From assembly GCA_004369085.1 (NCBI GenBank), contig ML210248.1, forward strand, positions 2,986 through 66,985: 64,000 nt of DNA, read 5' to 3'. A model generated the notes under the pieces. The model searched no databases. It had not been told where the DNA came from and was given only the letters and a program-made list of their open reading frames with translations. The position numbers and the translations under genes were made by a program. The DNA comes from Coprinopsis marcescibilis (taxonomy: Eukaryota > Basidiomycota > Agaricomycetes > Agaricales > Psathyrellaceae). Of this stretch, positions 46,561-57,175 are shown piece by piece (position 1 is the stretch's first letter; each line of letters begins with the position of its first letter).

Positions 46561-48297
46561 ATGAGCGACTCACTACCCCCTGAGCTATGGGACAATATCA
46601 TCAAATATCTCTCCAGCCCCACAATCATTGGACTCATGAGCGTCAATCGGAGATTCATGTCCTACGCGTTGGACGAGAAGTACAGAAAGTTCAAACTTGC
46701 AGGACAGATAGGACTTCATAGTGATTGGCTTTACTGGAAGATACTGGAAACTGTGAAGTAAGTCCTTATCCTACCTTATACATCATGCATATGCTTATTA
46801 CTGTGCTCAGGACTGCAGACAACGCGCCCCGTGTTCGCTACCTGATCTTAGACACATGGCGCCTGAGCAAAGAAACCAAAATATGGGAGTTCTGTAAAGA
46901 GCAAAACCGTGAACATACGTTAATGAGGTAATTCCCTTATAACCGAGGCTTTCTGTTTACTGAATTATCAAACAAATTACAGTTCCGAGGACCAACGACT
47001 CCTCGCGCCATACCCCGCGGAGAGCATAACTAGCATGTTAGCGGACGTTCTACCACGTTTAACCAACGTGACGAAAATATTGCTACGCGACCATCCTGTG
47101 GCTGTATCCCACCCACTGCTCCCAATCACGTGGAGTCAATTCTCCCGCCTTCAAAGTCTTGAGCTCGCCATTTGCTTGGGTACCGCCAAGAACTCCCTAC
47201 CGCCTTTGGGTGTAGAGTTTCCAGAACTCTCCAAACTGACCATACGAGTCAATTATCACTGTGCAGGATGTAGCGTCGGCTTCTATAACCTGATGTCGAG
47301 CACATCCCAACCTGGACTCGCCGCCGAAGAAATTTCAGCCTTCATGAAAAATGTAGCTGCCTTCATCAACCAGTTCAAGAACACCCTGACGCAATTGGTG
47401 CTATCATCTCCTTCCCTCGAGTCTGGGGATTTGTACAGTGGGATGGGTCACTTTCCCCATCTTGCGTCCTTTGACGCCGGACAAGGCGTATCGGCGTTCT
47501 GCAAAGGCGAGGATAGCTTTCTCGCCCGAAACCGAGGAACAATTCGCCATCTATCCTGCGATGTCCTTGCCTTGCAGCCTGAAGTTGGAGGTGTCAAGAT
47601 GGAGCAAGTCGAGACACTTACCCTGAAACAACATGCCGGGTCAGCGGGTATCATGGCACAACACGCAGATATTATTCGTCGGCTATCGTGCGATGTCCTT
47701 TCCCCTCGGAATGGGCTGGGTGGAAGGACGATGTTCTTTCGATCGATGTTTTCAACAATCCGTGTCCTTCGTATGGATCGGGAGGGGTCTTCACTAGAAG
47801 ACGAAGATGTCCTTGACTTCTTGAGGGCTGTGGCTCATTTTGGGATGCTACAGCCGAACCAAGTCGAGACACTTGTTATCTCAATTCGCAAACTCACTCC
47901 GGATCTATTATTGGCTGTCGCTCGCGCGTTTCCGGCGCTGCGGACGCTGGACATCCGGTCGAGTCTCCAAGTTGACGTAGGATCGCAGTTGGAGGGGGTG
48001 CGTACTTCTTTTATCACGCATGTCTCACCGCAAAGCACTGATGCTGCATAAACTCTCTAGGCGCCGAACGGTTGCGGTGCGTTTGCACAGGGATTGAGAG
48101 CCGCCTTTGCAACCGAGAGGTGGTGCTTATTCGACATTTCCCTCTCAATTGGGGGCTACCACGATAGTATGAATCGCAGACTTACTCTTTGGGAGGTCAT
48201 GCTACTTTGTGCTCAGTGTATTCCGAGTATCGAGAGCTTCAACGGTCAGGGTAACAAAGCTCTTCCACAAGCAATCCTTGACGAGATTAATGCGTAG
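46561..48297 (+). CDS. F-box-like/LRR-like protein, array member 2 (internal duplication)
   Basis: Exon 1 begins MSDSLPPELWDNIIKYLSSP, then IIGLMSVNRRFMSYALDEKY. Short exons follow (RTADNAPRVRYLILDTWRLS). The main exon from about 46982 reads MLADVLPRLTNVTKILL, FPELSKLTIRVNYHCAG and FPHLASFDAGQGVSAFC. Between about 47536 and 47730 a segment is duplicated: GTIRHLSCDVLALQPEVGG and ADIIRRLSCDVLSPRNGLGG. The WW(T/S)xPSPFLKSIL anchor of the other members is replaced by RTMFFRSMFSTIRVL. The last exon (about 48062 on) has the family tail, WEVMLLCAQCIPSIESFNGQ, and stops at 48295-48297. Confidence 0.75.
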
Positions 48298-48645
48298 AAT
48301 CAGATGAACTTCTGCTTGGGATATTTAATGATAGATCATAGACACCATATCATAATACCTTAGAACACTTAATAATCTGCGATTTCCACCTCTCAGGGGT
48401 CATACACATAAGTCCAACTGAGCGCGCAAACTGTGAATCTGCGGAAAGTCATTCAGTTTAGCGGAGTAACTAGTTGACTACTACTACTTCAAAGTAAAGC
48501 TGAAGCAGTTTGGTCCCGGACCCTTTAGTTCGTTCCTCTGATGCTTGAGGCCACCTGACGACGATACGTATGTGTCACTGCCAACAAGCGACTGCGAGCG
48601 GGGGACTCGGACAAGGCCGTTCCTCGAAGTAGCCATCCTCTTGCC
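48298..48645. other. Promoter/intergenic spacer within the array
   Basis: This is the spacer between array members 2 and 3. No gene was seen. Confidence 0.4.
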
Positions 48646-50208
48646 ATGACCATAAGTCAAAGAATCCCACCGGAAATATGGGACACTATTGCACGATATC
48701 TTCCAGGACACGAGCTCGCGGCACTCATGGGCGTCAATCGAACATTCATGCAACACGCTATGAAAGAGAAGTACAGACAAGTATACTTGGCTACGATAAC
48801 TAGGCGTGAGCAGGGGAAACTGGAATCGATACGGTGAGGCTGAAGAAAGGCAACCCGTTGTGCGTGATTACTGAACCACAATTTGTACTAGCGACAATGA
48901 CTGGATCGCAGAGCTGGTACTCGAGGCTCACATAGGCCCAGAAATATCCTTTGCCTCGCCAATTCTACCCCCACTTGCACACCCTCCCGCTTTCCAGACC
49001 GTAGTAAAGACCTTGGCAATCGACACGTACCAGAAGCTCAGGGGAAAAGACGTCGTCAAATCCAGTCGCCAAGTCGCAATGAAGCTGGTATGCGACGTAC
49101 TCGCTCGTCTGAAGAACGTCACAAAGATGTCAGTCGTATACGCGCAGGTTGAAACGAACTCTCATGTCGGTTGGAGAGTTTGGGACCCAGATTCCCGATC
49201 TCCAAGTTTTCCTCTCGACCTCGACTTCCCCCAGCTTACAGAGCTATACATTCGCACAACCTTATACCAGGTCGGCACCGGAATCACTGTCCCTGATACC
49301 CCCCCAATCGCTCGGTTTATCAACAAGTTCCAGAAGACACTGACTCGCCTGTCAGTACTTCAACATGGAAGTAATGTGAACCTTCAGCCCCTATGGGACT
49401 CGCTGGGCTACTTTCCTAACCTCGTTTCCATCGACATAGCCTATGGCATAGGGTACACCAAATTCATCAAACGATACACTAACTCGCTGCGGGAGCTTCA
49501 AATACCCCTCTGGCACTTGTCGCGCGGGGGTGTGGGAGCCATCGAGTTCAGAAAGCTTGAAAAAGTCACTCTGATTTTTGACTTCCCAGAGTGGTCACCA
49601 GGTCTTTCCTGGTGGAGCGGTCCTTTCGTGAAATCGATCCTCAAAACAGTCAAAAATCTCATTATTCTTCCCATGTGCTCCGCAGAAGAGTTTACGACCT
49701 TCATTTCGAATGTGACTGCGATTTCGGAATCCCAAGCACCCCCAATGGAGAAACTTTCCATCTCTTTGAATCTCTTCGCTGCCGATACAATCCCTTCAAT
49801 AGCTTCTGCGTTCCCCAGATTGCGGTCCTTGAAGATAAATTTCGCTGCATTCACTCCAGAATACCCACCATACTGTTTTCCAACCCAGTCTTTCCCGTTC
49901 GCAGAGGTACGCAGCCAAATCCAAGTTTTCTGTTACCGGGCTCTGACTGTGGTAACCAGAATGCAGTGAAAAACATCTCATTCGCCAAACAAATGGCAAT
50001 CGCTTTATCGGGGGTGTCTTGGGATTTGGAAGATATCAGCATCAAGTGCCGCCCATCGATGGGAACAGAACTGATTAGCTGGGGCTTAATGCACATTTGC
50101 GGTGAATTTATCCCTTCAATCTCGAGCTTCAACTCGACGGGCAGCACACTTATACCCAACGACATCCAAATTCCCAGAGATTACGTGGATACGCTCTGGA
50201 TGCATTAA
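48646..50208 (+). CDS. F-box-like/LRR-like protein, array member 3
   Basis: Three exons: 48646-48833, 48892-49906 and about 49963-50208. Exon 1 encodes RIPPEIWDTIARYLPGHELA, LMGVNRTFMQHAMKEKYRQV and ends in LESIR. The main exon has VLARLKNVTKMSVVYAQ, FPQLTELYIRTTLYQVG, FPNLVSIDIAYGIG and SWWSGPFVKSILKTVKNL. The last exon gives VSWDLEDISIKCRPSMGTEL and MHICGEFIPSISSFNSTGST, then a stop. Residue matches along the whole length and the identical LESIR intron position make it the nearest relative of the minus-strand copy at 12265-13834. Function as an SCF substrate adaptor is an analogy. Confidence 0.8.
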
Positions 50209-50439
50209 CAAAGTCCAGGATGTTTCCTATCGTTCAGGATAAACAGCCCTCCAGTACGTATACAAATCAGACTCGGGTGAAGCAGTGTGCGCAAAGTAAG
50301 CTAGGTAGCGACTTACGGAGAGGAGAAAGAGATACAGAACAGATAATATCACGACGTGGTATACATACGAAACGGTATACATACGAAAATCCATGTACCT
50401 ACACGAACCAGAACATAACATAATCAAACACAGAGTGTT

Positions 50440-51796
50440 CTACCCAGACTTGTTCAACCCTAACCCATCCCCGTAATGAGCACGAAGAGTGAACGGTATG
50501 ATATCCGCGTACGCTGGCGGCACCTCGTCTTCCAAAGGTCCCCCAGGGTAAGGGGGGCAATCGAAATCCATGCTCAGCGTTACCTGCTTGTGTTTCTTCT
50601 TCCGATTAGCAGATCGCCGGCGTCGGAAGCAGCATATCGCGAAGATGATGAGGAAGAGGAGGGCAGCACCACCGAGCGCGGCACCAACGATCACCCCGAT
50701 GGGTAAGCCCCCACCAGAATCTGACTGGGATCCGGTCGGAGAGGGGCCTGGAGAATCGTCTGGATTTGGGTTGGGATCGGCCAACTGGGGTGTAACGGAA
50801 GGCGCTTCCAGAGCAGTTCGTATCCTGGTTGAAAACCGACTGGTGGAGGTCGGTGGGGCCGCAGCAGCCAGCGGGGCTGCTTCCACAATGCTTTGGACTG
50901 GTGAAGGTTGTGCACTAGAGAAAGAGGAACTAGAGCCTGTCGGGGACACCGGCGCCGTTGGTCTCGCCGCGCCACCGGCACCGGAAGCGGAAGCGTCCAG
51001 GGTCCTGCACACAGCGATATTGAGAATCAAGACGATGGACGAATATCGGGCTAAGATTCTTACGTGTACTCCAGGTAGTCTAAGGCGAGGACGATCGGAG
51101 GAAGTACTCCCTGGTGAGTCCATTCAAATCTTAAGGAATGCTGTCCGATTGGGAGATCTCGAACAGAGAAGAGCGGCAGGGACGGTAAGAACTCGATCGT
51201 GGGATCCGTAAGTTGTGAGAATGGCGGGGTAGCGATGTCAACCGGGAGCGCTGTGTGTAGTTCTCCGTCGACCAGAAACCTCAGGGAAGAGGGGCCTAAC
51301 GGACTTCCACAAGGTTAGTTAGCTTGTGGAGTTGGCATTAGAGTTGAGCATCCCTGGCTGACTTACGGATTGAGACGGTCCCGGTAGATGGCGACAAAGT
51401 AGGCATGTATTGCCGTCCCTAGAAGGAAAAGGTTAGATTCGTCATTCCGTCTCTTGAAGGCAAGGTCGCTGACCTTGAAAGGTGAGACCACCACCTACAA
51501 CTGGGGCAGAGAAATCCTAAAACGTAGGAAGCCAGGGCAGTGATTCATCAGGATGCCGATAAGTTGAGGTCAAGCAGTCTTCGACCCACAAAGTTTGCCA
51601 TTGTCCAGGTAGCTGTTGCTGGTTAGTGGTATTTGACATGATGAAACGACGACATACAGTTAAGCGAGGCTTGAGGGAGATCCAGCATCTTTGCCGGATC
51701 GCTTGAAAAGCATGTCTCACACACCGCATTCTGAATCCAAATTCCAGGAGGATCGTATGCGATCAGTTGCCTAGCATCGTCAACAGTAACGTTCAT
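50440..51796 (-). CDS. Single-pass membrane protein with ectodomain (tandem copy A)
   Basis: This is a multi-exon gene, start at MNVTVDDARQLIAYDPPGIW (51796). It is followed by QNAVCETCFSSDPAKML, a GTAIHAYFVAIYRDRLNP strand, SPLGPSSLRFLVDGELHTAL and GQHSLRFEWTHQGVLPPIVL, which reads on to ALDYLEYT. This is a beta-sandwich-like ectodomain layout common in Agaricomycetes. A Ser/Thr/Pro/Ala-rich stalk (SSSSFSSAQPSP and similar) leads to one membrane helix, LPIGVIVGAALGGAALLFLI, then a basic stop-transfer FRRRRSANRKKKHK and a Pro-rich cytosolic tail containing EVPPAYADI. No cleavable signal peptide is visible in the exons I placed, so a further 5' exon may be missing. The ligand or role is unknown; a surface sensor or adhesin is a guess. 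Confidence 0.62.
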
Positions 51797-52836
51797 AATT
51801 GTTGCTCGTGTTTCCAGACAGCGAACATAAAAGGAATGTGAAAAAAAATGAAGGTAGAGGAGAGCTGGAGAGTATGTGTGGTCAGAGATGGGATCAACGA
51901 CAACGGTATCGTCGAGCAGAAGTTCCAGCAGCCGAGCGTAGATCGTAGGGTATATATGACCGAATGCGAGATTGCAACATTTCGAACATCATTCGGAAGG
52001 GATCTCTTTGTTTCCAGCTCGTTTGACATATCCACAGACCACACCAACCAAGTTCTTCTGTGCCGGGACCACGGCATGTAGAGATACGTTGGCAGAGAGG
52101 TGATAGGGATCTGCAAGAAGTGATAGAATAGCCCATTGGAGTCACAGGCGTGGATTCGGGATAATGGGGTGAAGCAGTTCGCCAGGAAGTCAGACAACCT
52201 CGACATTGTTCGCTAATTGCGATTTCCAACGAGTAGTCTGTGGGTTAAGGATAAGGTAGGCCAGGTTTATCCACCTCCAGAATCCAGAATCCGAAACACG
52301 TCAACTTTCAAGTTTCCAGCGAGGGGGAATGCAATAGGCTCCGAATAATACTCTGTCACACTATTGATGTTAGTGAGCTCAGACAGAAGAATCATGGCAG
52401 ATATACCTTACCTCGGCTGGATTGTGCCCTTGGGCGTATGAATCCAAGAATACAGAATACTGATTGCAACCGAAGGTTGAATATTTGACCCGCAAGCTCT
52501 GTGATGACCCTCCCTGCGAGTGCGGCCAAGAATTCGACGGAACTGTTGTTGGAGACATGAGTGTTGGGAGCAGCTCGAAGTGATAGGGATAGTGATGATA
52601 ACACCAAAAAACACAACCGGCACTGGTCCACACCTTGGTTGTCAAGGCACTGGTGAGGCAATGATCGCCCACGATCACCGCCACCTATTGATGTGCATGT
52701 AGATCCTGGATATGGTGGTTCTATTCAATGATACAGTTACACTTGTATGCTTCACAGGACAATCGAATATATAAACAAGAACCGTCCGAAGATATAGGAT
52801 AAGTACTAGGGAGGCTGCTCAGGTTAGCAACCATCT
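51797..52836. other. Spacer between the tandem membrane genes
   Basis: About 1 kb. Minus-strand frames of 100-137 codons (51793-52206, 52379-52684) show no match to the neighbouring ectodomains and no splice-compatible chain. They could hold a missing 5' exon of copy A or be non-coding. Confidence 0.35.
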
Positions 52837-54216
52837 TCATCTGAGCGATTTCACAAAACCTAGTGTTCTCCCAGGTGCTTCCCCTTGGCTCCTATCTGGA
52901 CTTCCAAATGATGCTTCACCTACGGCATCACTATAGGCAGGGGGCATCTCAGCTCCCACCGTGGAACTGGTGTCTGATGAGACCGTGAAGTGAGAATAGT
53001 TCAAATGCCATCGATCGGCCGCGGATTCTGCTTGTCTCTGTGCTCTGTGCTGTGATCTACGCCGGCGCAGCAGGATTGCAAGAACGGTAAGACAAAGCAA
53101 AGCCAGCCCACCCAACGAAGTACCTAGGATGACTTCGATGGATATTCCTGACTTTTCAGGGGACGATCCGGCCTTGTCGCTGGAAAGTGGGGTCGGAAAA
53201 TTTACGCCTGAACTGAAGAGCCAGTTCGTGACAGTTCCTACTGAGACTAGCGGAGGGCCGCTTGACAGCACGCTACTAGCGTTGGTCGGCACAGGCGTCC
53301 CCAACGATTTCGGACCTTGACCTCCAATTTGCGAAAGCCCAGATGATGCTTGTTCTTGTCTTGAACTCGATTCCGCATTGGTACTCGTCGAATGAGCACT
53401 GGTTGTTGGGTTGGCAGGCATAGTGTCGGGGAAATCGTACTCCCTGTCGCAGTGCTCCAAGTTAGGGGGCAATCACACGACACGAGACGCAGTACCATCA
53501 CATACCTGTATTCAACGTAATCAAGAGCAAGAGCAATTGGGGACCATTCTTGATGATGTGTCCACTCTATTCTGAGCATATGTCCAGCACTATCCATAGA
53601 AAGCCCTTCGATAGCGAAGAGCAAGAGGGAGCCCAGAAAATCAGGTGGCTGTGCTTCTGCGAACCTGGAAAATGGCCCAGTACGGTCAATTTGAATGGCG
53701 TGTTCTTGCTGTCCATCGATAAAGAAGGCAAGTTCCGAAGGCCCCCGTTCACTGCAGGGGCGTCAGATCGTGGTGCAAAGGTTCACTTTACAGATTGGAT
53801 TCACTTGTGCATATTGCGGTGCATCGCCAGAAAGTAAACAGCGACCCCAGTACCTAGAAAGCTGGTTAACCGCAGTATGAAAGATTGTCATCAAAACTCA
53901 CCCTCAAATATAACGCTGGCACCAAGAACCGAAGATGTTCGATTCTTTGTATCATGACTGTTTTCAGGTGATGTTAAACAGGTGTAAAACAGCTGCGCCT
54001 ACAAAAACCAGTAATGTCCAAGTCCCTGGAAACAGCCAGGATAAGTGGCAGGCCAACGAAAGAATAATCAGTCAACGCACTATCATGCGTAACGGCCTCC
54101 AGTTCTCTGAGCCTCTGGGAATTTTTCACACACGCTCCACAAATGGTCTGGGGCTCCCAGAGGTGAGCAGGCTCGTACGCAATCCGCGCACTAGCATCGT
54201 CAATACGGACACTCAT
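52837..54216 (-). CDS. Single-pass membrane protein with ectodomain (tandem copy B)
   Basis: This parallels copy A exon for exon. The start is MSVRIDDASARIAYEPAHLW (54216), then a CGAC motif and GTGVAVYFLAMHRNMHK (compare GTAIHAYFVAIYRDRLNP in copy A). MLRIEWTHHQEWSPIALALD (compare LRFEWTHQGVLPPIVLALD) reads on to YVEY. A Ser/Thr-rich stalk follows, then a membrane helix EVILGTSLGGLALLCLTVLA with the stop-transfer RRRRSQHRAQRQ. The cytosolic tail again carries EMPPAYSDAVG, a PPAY motif like that of copy A. PPxY motifs bind WW domains of Nedd4/Rsp5-type ubiquitin ligases, so both proteins could be endocytosed by that route (inference). The N-terminal exon lacks a clear signal peptide in the part placed. 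Confidence 0.6.
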
Positions 54217-55593
54217 GATCCAATGGTGGGTTCAAGTCCACCAAGATCGAGTGATAGGAGAAATGTCGCACATTCCATTTGTTGAAAGCCTCCCCTTTTA
54301 TGTCTGTTGCATGTATCAGGAATGGGAATGTAGAACGTAGAGAAGACCTAGACTGACATGGATTCTCAAGTTGTCACCCACTGCGGGCTAAGAGCGCGAG
54401 AGGAAGCGACCAAGCCGAAGCTACTTCGCGATCCTTGTCCCTTTGGTAGCAATCGGCGAATGTTGCGACGATAAAAAACGGTTAACGGGATCCAGATTCG
54501 CATTCGGATGGCAAGATGAAGTACGATATGGCCATAAGCCAACCATATTTCGAGAAAGTCTTGTTTATTTAAAAAGACATTCACCCGATGAGGATGGCCG
54601 ATGAAAACCAATGAAAGGCAGTGGATGAAGGCAAGGGCCATGGATATATGAGATTGACATCGTTGGATCCGAGTTCTGAGTTGAGATGCTGGAGACCTTT
54701 CGCACGATGCATCAGGTTGTACGCAGGTTCCTTTGTACAGATCTGTCGAAACTGTTGCAAAACTGGGGAATGTCTTCGACAAGAATGCTCATACATGCCA
54801 CGCTGGCCACATACTAGCAATGGCATAGCTTTGCATCTACTAATAGTTCACGTCAGCCTCAGAAGCTACACGCCGGCAAGTATACGTACCCGAAGTCCTG
54901 GCCTCCAGCAGCCATATAGTCTCATATAGTACAGAATTTGGACCTAGCGTCTAGTATCCGCCGAAGTTGAGGATAATTGGTTCCCATTTCCCAGCCCGAT
55001 ATTGATCGTGCCTTGAAAGCGGTTAGTGCTTACCGGTTGTCGATGTTTTCATGGGGTTTCGATGCGATTTACTGTCTATATCCATATATTCAAGAATGGT
55101 TCAAGGCAGGGAGTGTTCCCAAGCTGTAATAAACGCGACTCGAAGTCCGGGCGTCGTGGCAGAAGCAAAAATAACATTCTTCTGACCGTTCTGTGTTTGC
55201 GGCGCGTCTCGGCTTACTAAGCCTGTATCTACCACGTTTTTCGTACATGCTGGACTCGGAGGCGGATGCTTGAGCAGAAAGGGCAGCTTCCCTCAGAGCA
55301 CATTGCACAAATCTTAGTTCCCTGTCATCGGTATTCATGACTGTTCCTCTCTCTCAATCAACTTGCATAGATGGAGTGGAAGCAAGGATACTGGTACAAA
55401 GCGTATACATGAGGTGGTGTTCTACAATGAGTGGTAAGCATGCTATGATAAAATGTGTGGATTTGAAGAACAAAGAGAAGCTGACTATAATCTACAATAG
55501 ACTCGTGTACTCTGAATGAAGTTAAGAACTGCGCATGTCCAAAGCCGTAAACCCAATGCAGGGAGGGGACGCTACCGCACAGGACACAGGCTG
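54217..55593. other. Gene-poor interval
   Basis: Frames up to 138 codons (54366-54782 -) are present on both strands but show no family pattern or splice chain. A short GGTGGGTTCAAGTCCACC stem-like sequence at about 54223-54240 was considered as a tRNA T-arm and rejected. Confidence 0.4.
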
Positions 55594-56190
55594 TCAAATG
55601 AGCATGGTATCGCCTGCCCCCAAGTTGGTTGGCTTGTTGCTGTTATTCGCAGCTCTATACACTGGGCTGTGGAACGGCGAAGCTAGGATAGGCCCTCCAC
55701 GATCGTCCACGAGCAACGTGCCCGTAGGTCCCACCAAAGGCTGGCCTTGCACGCGAGGTCCCAGTTTCAAAGTGGTTCGTGCCAATCGTTCCTGACGCGA
55801 AGGACCAGGTCGAGTCAACACATCTTCTTCAACAGGATCCTCGACGAAAATATTCAACTTTGGCTTTGCAAGATTGAATATCCCAGGGAACCCGATTCGC
55901 TCTTGTTTCTGAAGTGGGCTGCGCGTGTGTCTCGGTCGCCTAGGGGGAGGGGGCACCTCGGTCGGAATGGTTGGCTCTGGAGTCACAAAGCGCATGTCGA
56001 AAGGACGTCTAGGTACTATCGTAACTTCAGGGACGTCAGGCCTAACCCAACGGGTGTGTGTCCCCTTTCCGGTGGCAGATGCTTGAATATTCTCGATCGT
56101 GCTCTCTGGACCAAGAGGCTTCTTTTTGGTTGGGCTTTTCTTGGACAGCAAAGGGTTGTATTGGACTCTCTTTCCACTGCGGGTAATCAT
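55594..56190 (-). CDS. Orphan basic Pro-rich protein
   Basis: Single-exon frame of 198 residues from MITRSGKRVQYNPLLSKKSP. It is basic at the N-terminus (SKKSPTKKKP looks like a nuclear localisation signal) and Pro/Arg-rich in the middle (EVPPPPRRPRHTRSPLQKQE). The C-terminal half contains FPGIFNLAKPKLNIFVEDP, RQERLARTTLKLGP and a Gly/Asp-rich segment ending PFHSPVYRAANNSNKP. I do not recognise it. The composition, ATG start and lack of competing frames support a real gene. A small nuclear regulatory protein is one possibility. Confidence 0.5.
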   Translation of the reverse strand: MITRSGKRVQYNPLLSKKSPTKKKPLGPESTIENIQASATGKGTHTRWVRPDVPEVTIVPRRPFDMRFVTPEPTIPTEVPPPPRRPRHTRSPLQKQERIGFPGIFNLAKPKLNIFVEDPVEEDVLTRPGPSRQERLARTTLKLGPRVQGQPLVGPTGTLLVDDRGGPILASPFHSPVYRAANNSNKPTNLGAGDTMLI

Positions 56191-57175
56191 GGCGATGGCT
56201 GTTTGTAGGGCGTTGAAAGACGATTTGTACTGTTGTGGTGGAAAGAGGATTCAAAGGGGTCTCAGAGTGTGGCACTCCAACTCTACGGCGGCTCAAACAG
56301 CTCTTATATGTGTTAAAACCGTAGGTTTGCTTTGGCCACCCACACACTATGTGATTACCTAACTAATGGCTTTGTTCAAAAGGCCTCGTTGCGATTGAAA
56401 GAGAAGAACATCGAATGCCTGACTCAGGTCCCATGGGCTTTTTGTTAGGCGGGATTTCCATTTTGGGAAGGCGGCGGTTGGGATCCCGCCCACGATTGAT
56501 CGTGTTGCCTCGTATTTTTCATCACACACAGACGGCTACCGACGTGACTCATGTTATTTCAGTGATATATATCTGTAGGTCTCTCTCTCCTCACCTCTGA
56601 CTATGCACCAACTCATTCTCCTTGAGCTCGACAGTTTATCGATGGTTTGTTCGTCATCGCCGCCCGGCTCTAACGGTGGTCGGTGGCGGTAGCAATGGCG
56701 ACCAAGCAATCACGCGCGGCAACCGCTCAGTGGCTCAAAGCGCAACGTGTGTTTCCGAGAGGCCGATTCTCTCAGGCTTATCCCAAGGCCACAAGCGCGG
56801 TGGCACCTCTCCATTTCGTTCAATCGAGGACAATGGCTGATTTTTCGCGTTCATGATGGCTCTTGAACGCGACTTGCCTTTTATGTCATCATTAAATGGA
56901 AACATATGGGCGTTTGGTTCTTCCGGATCCCGAAGGACCCCTCTGTCACTTAGTTCTGGAAAAATGTGGCTACGGAGGACAATGTCACATAAATTTGATG
57001 CGGTCAATGCAACAAATGCTCCCAGAGTATAAAACCAGGTCCATGTTGGCTTACAGCAGAAACCCAAAATTCCCCTCTTGCACCCCTACCACCAGGCGAC
57101 TGGTCGCCCCATCCGCCTCCGACTCCGGCACACCCACCACACATCACCTTAATCCTAATCCCATAACCTTTAGAC
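56191..57175. promoter_or_regulatory. Divergent intergenic region
   Basis: About 1 kb between the orphan basic gene (-) and the coiled-coil gene (+). No frame with family resemblance was seen. A pyrimidine-rich CCCCTACCACC..CCCATCCGCC stretch at 57085-57150 precedes the ATG at 57176 and is typical of a fungal core promoter or leader. Confidence 0.4.

Noticed and set aside
54215..54245. GGTGGGTTCAAGTCCACC as a possible tRNA T-arm
   Set aside because: The loop would be eight nucleotides, and no matching acceptor or D-arm is found upstream. It lies at the 5' end of the copy B membrane gene.
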